Positions 35,983 through 43,079 of a DNA stretch of 64,000 nt are shown here, piece by piece. Position 1 is the stretch's first letter; every line of letters begins with the position of its first letter. Under the pieces are notes generated by a model. The model saw only the letters and a list, made by a program, of their open reading frames with translations. It searched no databases and was not told the DNA's origin. The DNA comes from Agrococcus sp. SGAir0287 (GTDB lineage Bacteria > Actinomycetota > Actinomycetes > Actinomycetales > Microbacteriaceae): assembly GCF_005484985.1 (NCBI RefSeq), contig NZ_CP027942.1:558001-622000 (forward strand), read 5' to 3'. The position numbers were made by a program, and so were the translations under genes.

Positions 35983-37341
35983 ATGCGGTCGCGGCTTCGC
36001 GGATGGGTCGACTACGTCCTGTTCGTGTATCGCAGCGAGTGGATCTGGATCGCCGCGTTCGCCTTCTTCGTCGTCACGACGGTCGCGGTGCTCGCGCCGC
36101 CGGAGATCGCGCTCGTCGTGACCGTCGTCGGTGCCGCCGTGACGATCGGTGGCCTGGTCGTCGACGGCACGCGCATCTTCCGCGCCTGGCGTGCCTCGCC
36201 GTTGCAGGAGCTGGCCGCGCCACCGCCGGCGGGGTCGGCGGCTGACGTGCAGTGGATGCACGACGACCCCGTCATGACGTCGACGATCGGGCACGGCTCG
36301 GCGCTCGGCACCGACATCTGGTTCGACCGCGCCGTCGATGCGCGGCTGCCGCACGTGCGGATCCGTGGTCGTCGGAGCCGCGTCGCGTACCGCCTGCCCG
36401 ACGAGCTCGCGGCGATCGCCGGGCGGTCGCTCCGCACCGGCATGGAGGCGGGCCGTCGGCGGCGGCTCGGCCGGCTGCCGGTGCGCTTCAACGGGCGGCT
36501 GCTCCGGCTCGCGACGGAGCCGACGCGCTCGGTCGTCGAGTCGGGCGAGGTCGTGCTCGAGGCGGTGCGGTACTTCGACGGCGAGTGCAGCAACGAGATC
36601 TGGTCGATGGGGCACGAGGCCGACGGCGACAGCATCGTGGCACCGTACGTGCTCGACCGTGCCGGCCGACTGCTGTCGCTCGACCGCGCCCGTGCGGCGA
36701 ACGTGATCGGGGCGAGCATCCTCGCGATCACCGCTGACCGCCGGTGCGTCATCGTGCGGCAGGCGATGGGCAACTCGATCGCCCCGGGCGCGTATGCGGC
36801 GAGCGGCTCGGGATCGGTGGATGCACGCGACGCGTCGGGCTCGCGAGTGCGCGACGACGCCGGCGAGCTCGACGCCACGGCCGTGATCGTGCGAGGGATG
36901 CTGCGCGAGCTGCACGAGGAGTCGCGCGTGCCGTGGCGCGACATGCTCGTGGGATCCGCGCGGCTCACGGGCTACTGGCGATGGATGTCGAGGGCGGCGA
37001 AGCCCGAGCTGTCGGGCATCGTGCGCCTCTCGATCGATGCCGACGAGCTCTCTACCGGCCGCGTCTGGGGCGACGAGGCGGCGTTCACCGCTTCGACGAC
37101 CACGGTCGACCTCGCGGCGTTGACGACGCCCGATTCGCAGGACCGATCGGCGCTCGTCGCGAGCCTGCGGTCGGCGCTCGAGGCTGCCGAGGAGTCGATG
37201 CCCGAGGAACGACGGTCGAAGGTCGTCTCGATGAACCCGAGCCTCGAGCAGACCTGGGTGTGCGCGGCGGCGTTCCTCGCGGCGAACCCCGGATGGCTCG
37301 ACGACCAGCCGACGGCCCCCGCGTCGGAGCGAGTCGAGTGA
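35983..37341 (+). CDS. Two-helix membrane protein with a degenerate Nudix-like domain
   Basis: 452 residues. Two membrane helices lie at about 20-38 and 40-62, followed by a large soluble part. Around residues 294-316 a Nudix-box-like pattern occurs: G294, then R-E-L-H-E-E at 308-313, in a helix after a beta-rich segment (SILAITADRRCVIVRQAMG). The box glutamate expected at 300 is alanine, and the closing glycine is arginine at 315, so activity is doubtful. I know no named family with this layout. It begins 28 bases after the reductase gene. Confidence 0.6.
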   Translation: MRSRLRGWVDYVLFVYRSEWIWIAAFAFFVVTTVAVLAPPEIALVVTVVGAAVTIGGLVVDGTRIFRAWRASPLQELAAPPPAGSAADVQWMHDDPVMTSTIGHGSALGTDIWFDRAVDARLPHVRIRGRRSRVAYRLPDELAAIAGRSLRTGMEAGRRRRLGRLPVRFNGRLLRLATEPTRSVVESGEVVLEAVRYFDGECSNEIWSMGHEADGDSIVAPYVLDRAGRLLSLDRARAANVIGASILAITADRRCVIVRQAMGNSIAPGAYAASGSGSVDARDASGSRVRDDAGELDATAVIVRGMLRELHEESRVPWRDMLVGSARLTGYWRWMSRAAKPELSGIVRLSIDADELSTGRVWGDEAAFTASTTTVDLAALTTPDSQDRSALVASLRSALEAAEESMPEERRSKVVSMNPSLEQTWVCAAAFLAANPGWLDDQPTAPASERVE

Positions 37342-37354
37342 GCCGCCCCGATCG

Positions 37355-37801
37355 TTAGGCGTCGCGCAGCGATCGCGCCATGCGCTGCAGCGCGCCGAGC
37401 ACCTGTCGCTGCTCGGCGGCCGACAGGTCGCCGAGCATGCGCTGCTCGACGTCGCGCACCGCGACGGTCGCGGCGGCGAGGCTCGCGCGCCCGCGGTCGG
37501 TGAGCCGCGCGGGCAGGGCCTTGCCGACGGCATCCTCGGCGGGGCGCTCGACGGCGCCGTCGCGCTCGAGCGCCTGCAGCAGCACGTGCATCGACTGCCG
37601 CGTCACGAACGCGCCGCGCGCGAGCTCGGAGCCCGACATGCCGGGTCGCTGCGCGAGCAGCTCGAGGCACGAGTAGTGCGTGATCGTCATGCCCAGCGGA
37701 CGGAGCGCATCCTCCATCGCCGTCCGCAGGGCGCTCGACGCCTCCTTGAGCGCGTAGCCGAGCGATGTGTCGAGGTGGATGCCGTCGGCAGGTCGCTGCA
37801 T
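37355..37801 (-). CDS. MarR family transcriptional regulator
   Basis: 148 residues. Winged-helix MarR domain: ITHYSCLELLAQRPGMSGSE, then the recognition helix TRQSMHVLLQALERDGAVER and the wing VGKALPARLTDRGRA. It is divergent from a VOC-fold gene, with two strong inverted repeats in the 57 bases between the starts, one covering its own ATG. Autorepression and repression of the neighbour, relieved by a ligand, is the likely arrangement. Confidence 0.88.
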   Translation of the reverse strand: MQRPADGIHLDTSLGYALKEASSALRTAMEDALRPLGMTITHYSCLELLAQRPGMSGSELARGAFVTRQSMHVLLQALERDGAVERPAEDAVGKALPARLTDRGRASLAAATVAVRDVEQRMLGDLSAAEQRQVLGALQRMARSLRDA

Positions 37802-37817
37802 GTCAGCAGTCTGACAT
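37800..37817. promoter_or_regulatory. MarR-type operator 1 (overlaps the marR start codon)
   Basis: Perfect inverted repeat ATGTCAG-CAGT-CTGACAT. The left arm includes the marR initiation codon (minus strand, 37801-37799), so binding would block both transcription and access to the start. Confidence 0.7.
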
Positions 37818-37821
37818 AGAG

Positions 37822-37851
37822 TCCTTCATGTCAATCAACTGACATGAAGGA
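37822..37851. promoter_or_regulatory. MarR-type operator 2 (overlaps the VOC ribosome-binding site)
   Basis: Arms TCCTTCATGTCA and TGACATGAAGGA, 12 bases each and exact, around ATCAAC. The half-site TGTCA/TGACA is shared with operator 1. The right arm contains the AAGGA that serves the VOC gene. A possible promoter for the VOC gene (CTGACA at 37811, 17-base spacer) runs through both sites. Confidence 0.7.
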
Positions 37852-37858
37852 GAGCACC

Positions 37859-38224
37859 ATGCCCGTCACCGGCCCCGACTTCGTCTCGCTGCAGGTCCGC
37901 GACCTCGCGGCTTCCCAGGCCTTCTACAAGCGCTACCTCGGTCTCGAGCGCTCGCCCGCCGGCCCGCCCCACGCCGTCGTGTTCACGACGACGCCCATCG
38001 CGTTCGCGCTGCGCGACCTCGTCGAGGGCACCGACCTCGACGCGTCGCAGCCCGGCCTCGGCGTCGCGCTGTGGCTGCACGCGACCGACGTGCAGCAGAT
38101 CCACGACGCGCTCGTCGCCGACGGCCACGCCATCGCCGTCGCGCCGTTCGACGGCCCCTTCGGTCGCACGTGCACGCTCGTCGACCCCGACGGGTACCTC
38201 GTGACGCTGCACGACCGCGCGTGA
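37859..38224 (+). CDS. VOC (glyoxalase/bleomycin-resistance) fold protein
   Basis: 121 residues. Two beta-alpha-beta-beta-beta modules: FVSLQVRDLAASQAFYKRYL at the start, and CTLVDPDGYLVTLHD at the end with the metal-type E/D position. The ATG at 37859 is preceded by AAGGAG at seven bases; the ATG at 37844 lies inside the operator and has no ribosome site. Single-domain VOC proteins act as dimers in drug binding or small-molecule conversion. Control by MarR favours a detoxification role. Confidence 0.82.
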   Translation: MPVTGPDFVSLQVRDLAASQAFYKRYLGLERSPAGPPHAVVFTTTPIAFALRDLVEGTDLDASQPGLGVALWLHATDVQQIHDALVADGHAIAVAPFDGPFGRTCTLVDPDGYLVTLHDRA

Positions 38225-38295
38225 GCCCTGCGCGCACGAGGGCCCCCGCATGCCGAGCACGCGGCGCCCTCGCGCGCGAGCGGCGGTCAGGGGCG

Positions 38296-38700
38296 TCAGA
38301 GCCCGAGCGCCTCGGCGCCCTCGGCGCTCGAGTCGCGCAGGAACATGCGGCAGCGCTCGGCCTCCGTGGCGTCGCCGAGCGCCTCGGATGCGGTCGCGAG
38401 GGCCGCGAGCGAGCGCAGGAAGCCGCGGTTCGGCTCGTGCGACCACGGCACGGGGCCCTGGCCGCGCCAGCCGTTGCGCCGCAGGGCGTCGAGCGATCGG
38501 TGGTACGCCGTGCGCGCGAACGCGTAGCCCTCGATCGTCTCGCCCGAGGCGAGCGCCTCCTCGGCGAGCATCGCCCACGCGAGCACCGAGTCGGGATGCG
38601 CCGCTGCGACGTCGCGCTCGTGCGCGCCGGCGTCGAGGGCGTGCGCGCCGGAGTCGGCGGGCAGGAGGGTCTCAGGCGGGCCGTCGAGCAGGTTCTGCAT
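38296..38700 (-). CDS. DUF3151 family protein
   Basis: 134 residues, helical, TPR-like. HPDSVLAWAMLAEEALASGE, then EGYAFARTAYHRSLDALRRN and GWRGQGPVPWSHEPNRGFLR are the DUF3151 hallmarks. The family is restricted to actinobacteria, with unknown function. TAGGGT six bases upstream of the ATG suggests a leaderless message. Confidence 0.85.
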   Translation of the reverse strand: MQNLLDGPPETLLPADSGAHALDAGAHERDVAAAHPDSVLAWAMLAEEALASGETIEGYAFARTAYHRSLDALRRNGWRGQGPVPWSHEPNRGFLRSLAALATASEALGDATEAERCRMFLRDSSAEGAEALGL

Positions 38701-38816
38701 GCCTCGACCCTACGGGCGCGCGGGCGTCGGCAGCGCCCCGAACGCGCCCGCCGACCGCATGGTCGAGGTGCTCGCTCGTCGCGCCCGTCGATGCCCGAGC
38801 GCGCTCGCGCATCGCG

Positions 38817-40283
38817 CTACTGCAGCGCCGAGGTGAGGCGCGCGACGTTGTCGAAGATCTGCCCGACGCGCGGGCGCTCGAGCCAAGCCTCGAGCGTGAG
38901 CTCGCTCGACTCCCGCCGATACCGCTCCGCGATCTCCTGCAGTCGGCCCGCCATCTCCGGTCCCTCGAGCAGCATCGAGATCTCGAAGTTCAGGCCGAAC
39001 GAGCGCATGTCGATGTTCGACGATCCGAAGATCGAGTGCTCGCCGTCGAAGACCATGAACTTCGAGTGCAGCACGATCGGCTCGCGGTAGAGCCAGATGC
39101 GCACGCCTGCGCGCAGCAGCGTCTCGTAGTAGGAGCGCTGCGCGTGGAAGGTCCAGAACTGGTCGCCGATCGCGCTGGCGAAGAGGTCGACCTGCACGCC
39201 GCGCATCGCCGCCGACGTGATGGCGTACGACATCGCGTCGTCGGGCACGAAGTAGGGGCTGACGATCGTGATGCGGTCGACGGCCGTGTGGATGCACTCG
39301 AGGAAGAGCCGCAGGTTGTTCTCGCCCTCGAAGCCGGGCCCGCTCGGCACGACCGACGCCTCGACCTCTCCCGGCCGCGCGGGATCGCCGACGCCCTGGT
39401 CGACGAGCTCGTTCGTCTCCGCCCACCAGTCGGAGAGGAAGAGCACGTCGATCTCGCGGACGACGGGTCCGCGCACCTCGAGCCACGTGTCCTTCCACTC
39501 CAGGCCGCGCTTGACGTTCTTCGACCACAGGTAGGAGGGATCGACGAGGTTGAGCGAGCCGGTGAAGCCGACGTCGCCGTCGATGACGACGAGCTTGCGG
39601 TGGTTGCGCAGGTCGGGGCGCTGCCACTGCCCGCGCCACGGACGCAGCGGCAGCATGTCCTGCCAGCGCGCCCCCATCGCCTCCAGTCGTGCGACGGTCT
39701 CCTTGCGCCGCGGGTAGCGCACGCTCGTGATGTGGTCGACGAGCACCTTCACCTCGACGCCGCGGGCCCTCGCACGCTCGAGCGCGGCGAAGAACGGCTC
39801 GGTCGCCTCGCTCGAGACGATGAGGTAGAACTCCGCATGCACGTAGCGCTGCGCACCATCGATCGCGCGCGCCATCGCCTCGACCTGCTCGGGGAAGTCG
39901 TCGTGGATGACGCACGCGTTGCCGCCGAGGTGCGGCAGCGACGTCTGCGCCCGCAGCATCTGCAGCACGCCGGGCAGCCACTCGGCCGAGCGCTGCGGAT
40001 CCTCCTCGTCTGGGATGTCGCGCGTCACCTCGCCGATGACGTCCTGCAGCGCGAGCATCTTGCGTCGCCGCATCCGCGGCAGCCGGTTGTGGCCCAGCGT
40101 CGCGAAGACGATCCAGCCGGCGATGGGCTGCACCATGATGAGCAGCAACCACGCCATCGCGGCCGGCGGGCGCCGGTTGTAGGGCACGACGAGCACCGCG
40201 ACGATGCGCAGCAGCACGTCGAGCACGACGAACGCCACCGCGAACCCCTGCCCGAGCCCCGTGTCGGGCAGGAGGTCGAGCAT
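38817..40283 (-). CDS. cls: Cardiolipin synthase
   Basis: 488 residues. Two N-terminal membrane helices form the PLDc_N domain. Two HKD phospholipase D motifs follow: RNHRKLVVIDGDVGFTGSLN and VLHSKFMVFDGEHSIFGSSN. It makes cardiolipin from two phosphatidylglycerols, or from phosphatidylglycerol and CDP-diacylglycerol. The start overlaps the yajQ stop (TGATG), so the two are coupled. Confidence 0.92.
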   Translation of the reverse strand: MLDLLPDTGLGQGFAVAFVVLDVLLRIVAVLVVPYNRRPPAAMAWLLLIMVQPIAGWIVFATLGHNRLPRMRRRKMLALQDVIGEVTRDIPDEEDPQRSAEWLPGVLQMLRAQTSLPHLGGNACVIHDDFPEQVEAMARAIDGAQRYVHAEFYLIVSSEATEPFFAALERARARGVEVKVLVDHITSVRYPRRKETVARLEAMGARWQDMLPLRPWRGQWQRPDLRNHRKLVVIDGDVGFTGSLNLVDPSYLWSKNVKRGLEWKDTWLEVRGPVVREIDVLFLSDWWAETNELVDQGVGDPARPGEVEASVVPSGPGFEGENNLRLFLECIHTAVDRITIVSPYFVPDDAMSYAITSAAMRGVQVDLFASAIGDQFWTFHAQRSYYETLLRAGVRIWLYREPIVLHSKFMVFDGEHSIFGSSNIDMRSFGLNFEISMLLEGPEMAGRLQEIAERYRRESSELTLEAWLERPRVGQIFDNVARLTSALQ

Positions 40284-40771
40284 CAGCGGAAGTTCACGAA
40301 CTGCAGCGCGATGTCGACCTCGGCCGCCTTGAGCAGGCGGATCGTCGCCTGCAGGTCGTCGCGCGACTTCGACGACACGCGCAGCTCGTCGCCCTGGATC
40401 TGCGACTTCACCGCCTTCGGTGCCTGCTCGCGGATGATCTTCTGCACCTTCTTCGCATCCTCGGTGCCGATGCCGTTCTTCAGCCCGATCTCGATGCGGT
40501 GCTCCTTGCCGGAGGGGTAGGCGTCGCCCACGTCGAGCTGCTTCAGCTCGATGCCGCGCTTCACGAACTTCGACTGCACGACGTCGAGCACCGCCTCGAC
40601 GCGCTCCTTCGTCGATGCCTTGAGCAGGATGCGCTCGCCGGCCCATGCGACGTCGGCCCCGACGCCCTTGAAGTCGTAGCGCTGCTCGACCTCCTTGCGG
40701 GCCTGGTTGACCGCGTTCTCGGCCTCCATGGGGTCGACCTTGCTGACGACGTCGAACGAGGAATCTGCCAT
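40283..40771 (-). CDS. YajQ family nucleotide-binding protein
   Basis: 162 residues starting MADSSFDVVSKVDPMEAENA, then EVEQRYDFKGV, IELKQLDVGDAYPSGKEHR and the C-terminal ALQFVNFR. All are invariant YajQ features. Some family members bind cyclic di-GMP; others were reported to bind nucleotides or tRNA. CATACT stands seven bases before the ATG. It is upstream of, and coupled to, cls. Confidence 0.9.
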   Translation of the reverse strand: MADSSFDVVSKVDPMEAENAVNQARKEVEQRYDFKGVGADVAWAGERILLKASTKERVEAVLDVVQSKFVKRGIELKQLDVGDAYPSGKEHRIEIGLKNGIGTEDAKKVQKIIREQAPKAVKSQIQGDELRVSSKSRDDLQATIRLLKAAEVDIALQFVNFR

Positions 40772-40884
40772 GGTTCCGAGTATGGCGGATGCGGGCGCGT
40801 CGGCCCTGGACGAGAGCGCGGCGACCGCGTGGTCATCGACGCTGCCGGGGCACGCTATCCTGGTCCCTGCCCTCGACGGGCATC

Positions 40885-40966
40885 GGCGAGTTACCCAAGC
40901 GGCCAAAGGGATCTGACTGTAAATCAGCTGTCATCGACTTCGGGGGTTCGAATCCCTCACTCGCCA
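40885..40966 (+). tRNA. tRNA-Tyr (GTA)
   Basis: 82 bases with the acceptor stem GGCGAGT/ACTCGCC, anticodon GTA at 40919-40921 within ACTGTAAAT, a long class II variable arm (CTGTCATCGACTTCGG region) and the T-arm GGGGGTTCGAATCCCTC. Discriminator A is at 40966; the CCA end is not encoded. A TATCCT at 40856-40861 may be the -10. Confidence 0.95.
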
Positions 40967-40971
40967 CGTGC

Positions 40972-40995
40972 AAGGCCCCGCTCCGGCGGGGCCTT
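40972..40995 (+). terminator. Stem-loop terminator after tRNA-Tyr
   Basis: AAGGCCCCG, CTCCGG, CGGGGCCTT: nine exact pairs plus an inner C-G pair, followed by CGTCGTCTT. It begins five bases after the tRNA. Confidence 0.8.
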
Positions 40996-41076
40996 CGTCG
41001 TCTTCCGGATGTGCTGGCACGATGCCGATCGACGCGCGCAAGGGGTTGCGTGAGGTCGCGGATCCGATCTGCGCCC

Positions 41077-41105
41077 TTGCCTCGTCGTTACCATCCTGTT
41101 ACCTT
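41077..41105 (+). promoter_or_regulatory. Promoter of the M23 peptidase gene with a GTTACC direct repeat (MtrA-like site)
   Basis: TTGCCT (41077-41082), 17 bases, TACCTT (41100-41105). Overlapping it, GTTACC occurs twice at 41087-41092 and 41098-41103, an 11-base period, i.e. one helical turn, as OmpR-family regulators prefer. On the other strand this reads GGTAAC twice, similar to the GTAAC repeats reported for MtrA, which controls cell wall peptidases in other actinobacteria. The 5' leader to the GTG would be about 75 bases. Confidence 0.45.
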
Positions 41106-41187
41106 TGACGCTGCTGCCTTCCTGGGTCACGGGTACCCTCGGGAGGCAGAAGCCTTTTCCCCGAGCAGTGTCGAAGGACCTCACGAC

Positions 41188-42942
41188 GTGACGCATCAGG
41201 ACGAGTCGGCCCCGGCCGACGCGGACCGCATCATGCCGTCGACCCGTCGCAGCCGGCGCGAGGGCGAGCGCGAGGCGCAGCACAGGGCGCTCTACGCCGA
41301 GGCGCCGCAGGCATCGAGCGTGCGCGTCGTCGATGGCGGCTCGCTGATCTACCGCACGCGCCGCGAGATGCGCGAGTCCGCGTCGCGCCTCGCTCGTGAC
41401 CTCCCCGTGATCGTGACGCCCACGACGGACTCGTCGAGCGACGCTGCGGCAGCGGTCGCGCGGGCCTCCGTCGAGGAGACCGGCGGTCGGCGCGCGCGCC
41501 GCGCGGCCGACGCGGCCTCGCAGGCGTCGCATGCGTCCGCCCCGCTCGCGCCGTCGGAGGCCGAGCGCGCGCAGCCCGAGGCAGCCGTCGCCGAAGCTCC
41601 GACCTCGCGCCGAGCGCGACGCATCGCCGACGCGAGCGTTCCGCCCTCCGTCCGCGACGAGGCGCCGACGATCCCGTCGCCCGAGTCGACGACGGTCGCG
41701 CCGTCGACGCGCCGCGCTCGCCGCGCGGCAGCGTCGGCACCCGCCGAGCCGGTCGTCGCCTCGCAGCTGCCCGCGACTCTCGACGAGGAGCATTCCGGAG
41801 TCGGCCTCGACGAAGCGCCCGCGACCACGCGCGTCGAGGTCGAGCGCGCGACGATCGAGCAGCGCCCGATCGCGAGCGACGAGCTGCCCCCGACCTCGAC
41901 GAGCGAGAGCCAGCCGGAGCGCGCCATGACCCGCGCCGAGCGGCGCGCGGCGCGAGCCGCGAGCAGCGACGAGGTCTCGGCCGCCGTCGCCGCCGTGCTC
42001 GGCGGCGAGCAGGACGACGCGGCATCCACGCCTGTGCGGAGCCCGCTGCGGCGCGAGGCGAGGCCGCCCCGCCCCGCCGTCGTCGCGCGCCGTCCCGTCG
42101 TGCACGCCCCCGTCGTGCGTCCGAGCCGTCGCGCGCGGACGAGCGCGGCCCGCACGGCGATCCAGCGCCTCGGCGCCGCAGGCGTCATCCTCACCATCGG
42201 CGGCCTCGTCGCCGTCACATCGCTGCCCGCGCAGGCGTTCTCGCCGCCGGACACGACGACCACGACCGGTGCCTACGGCGACGTCGACGTCGAGCAGGAG
42301 CTCGACGTGACATCGGGCAGCGGCGCGCACGGCGACGACGAGGTCACCGCCGTGCTCACGCGCGACGACTTCGGCGTCGACGACGCGCTCGCGTCGGCGC
42401 GCATGTCGCCGGAGGAGATGGCGTCGCTGCAGGCCGTCGCCGACGCCGAGGAAATCGGGCCGTACTACGGCGGCGAGCCCGCGATGCCCGGCGTGTGGGC
42501 GCAGCTCGAGACCACGTACACGCAGTCGCCCTTCCCCTCGCTCGCCGAGGTGCCGGTGTCGAGCGGCTTCGGCTACCGGTGGGGCTCCTTCCACGGGGGC
42601 GTCGACCTCGTCCCCGGCGCGGGCACGCCCGTCTACCCCATCGCGAACGGCGTCGTCGTCGCGACGTGGCAGGGCAACAACCCCGGTGGCGGCGGCTACG
42701 AGGTCATCGTCGAGCACAACGTCGACGGGCAGTACTTCCAGTCCTGGTACCCCCACATGCAGGCGGGGTCCATCCAGGTCGAGCCCGGCCAAGTCGTCGA
42801 CATCACGACGCAGCTCGGCAACGTCGGCTCGACGGGGCACTCCACGGGCCCGCACCTGCACCTCGAGATCAAGAACGGCGACTACATCTCGGTCGACCCC
42901 CTCGTCTGGCTCGCGACGCGCGAGCAGATCCTCGAGCCGTAA
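41188..42942 (+). CDS. Membrane-anchored M23 (LytM) peptidase with long basic cytoplasmic tail
   Basis: 584 residues from GTG 41188 with GAAGGA upstream. The first 325 residues are polar, with a recurring R-R-A-R-R-x-A element (in GGRRARRAADA, TSRRARRIADA and [11 protein letters not shown]). One membrane helix follows (AAGVILTIGGLVAVTSLPAQA), then the M23 domain with zinc ligands H-x-G-x-D (FHGGVDLVPG) and H-x-H (GPHLHLEI). It probably cuts peptidoglycan cross-links, or activates hydrolases. Confidence 0.88.
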   Translation: MTHQDESAPADADRIMPSTRRSRREGEREAQHRALYAEAPQASSVRVVDGGSLIYRTRREMRESASRLARDLPVIVTPTTDSSSDAAAAVARASVEETGGRRARRAADAASQASHASAPLAPSEAERAQPEAAVAEAPTSRRARRIADASVPPSVRDEAPTIPSPESTTVAPSTRRARRAAASAPAEPVVASQLPATLDEEHSGVGLDEAPATTRVEVERATIEQRPIASDELPPTSTSESQPERAMTRAERRAARAASSDEVSAAVAAVLGGEQDDAASTPVRSPLRREARPPRPAVVARRPVVHAPVVRPSRRARTSAARTAIQRLGAAGVILTIGGLVAVTSLPAQAFSPPDTTTTTGAYGDVDVEQELDVTSGSGAHGDDEVTAVLTRDDFGVDDALASARMSPEEMASLQAVADAEEIGPYYGGEPAMPGVWAQLETTYTQSPFPSLAEVPVSSGFGYRWGSFHGGVDLVPGAGTPVYPIANGVVVATWQGNNPGGGGYEVIVEHNVDGQYFQSWYPHMQAGSIQVEPGQVVDITTQLGNVGSTGHSTGPHLHLEIKNGDYISVDPLVWLATREQILEP

Positions 42943-42993
42943 GGCCCTCGCCGGCGATCCAGCCCTCGCTCCGCCCTGACCTCATCGCGTTCT

Positions 42994-43048
42994 GCAGGTG
43001 ATCCCGGGTCGCGAGGGAGCATCCCCCTCATGACCCGGGATCGCCTGC
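42994..43048. terminator. Large inverted repeat between convergent genes, probable bidirectional terminator
   Basis: Arms GCAGGTGATCCCGGGTC (42994-43010) and GACCCGGGATCGCCTGC (43032-43048) pair over 17 bases with one G-T. Inside, GAGGG and CCCTC can form a second short stem. It lies 51 bases after the M23 stop codon and 31 before the end of the opposing glucosidase gene. Confidence 0.65.
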
Positions 43049-43079
43049 GAAACGCAAGCCGGCAGCGATGCCCGGCGGG

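Noticed and set aside
38817..40283. Two separate PLD-type genes
   Set aside because: Both HKD motifs lie in one continuous frame with the N-terminal membrane domain, as in ordinary cardiolipin synthases.
41000..41187. A ydaO-type (cyclic di-AMP) riboswitch before the M23 gene
   Set aside because: Such riboswitches are common before actinobacterial wall enzymes, but I could not find the conserved paired elements, and the space after the likely promoter is only about 75 bases.
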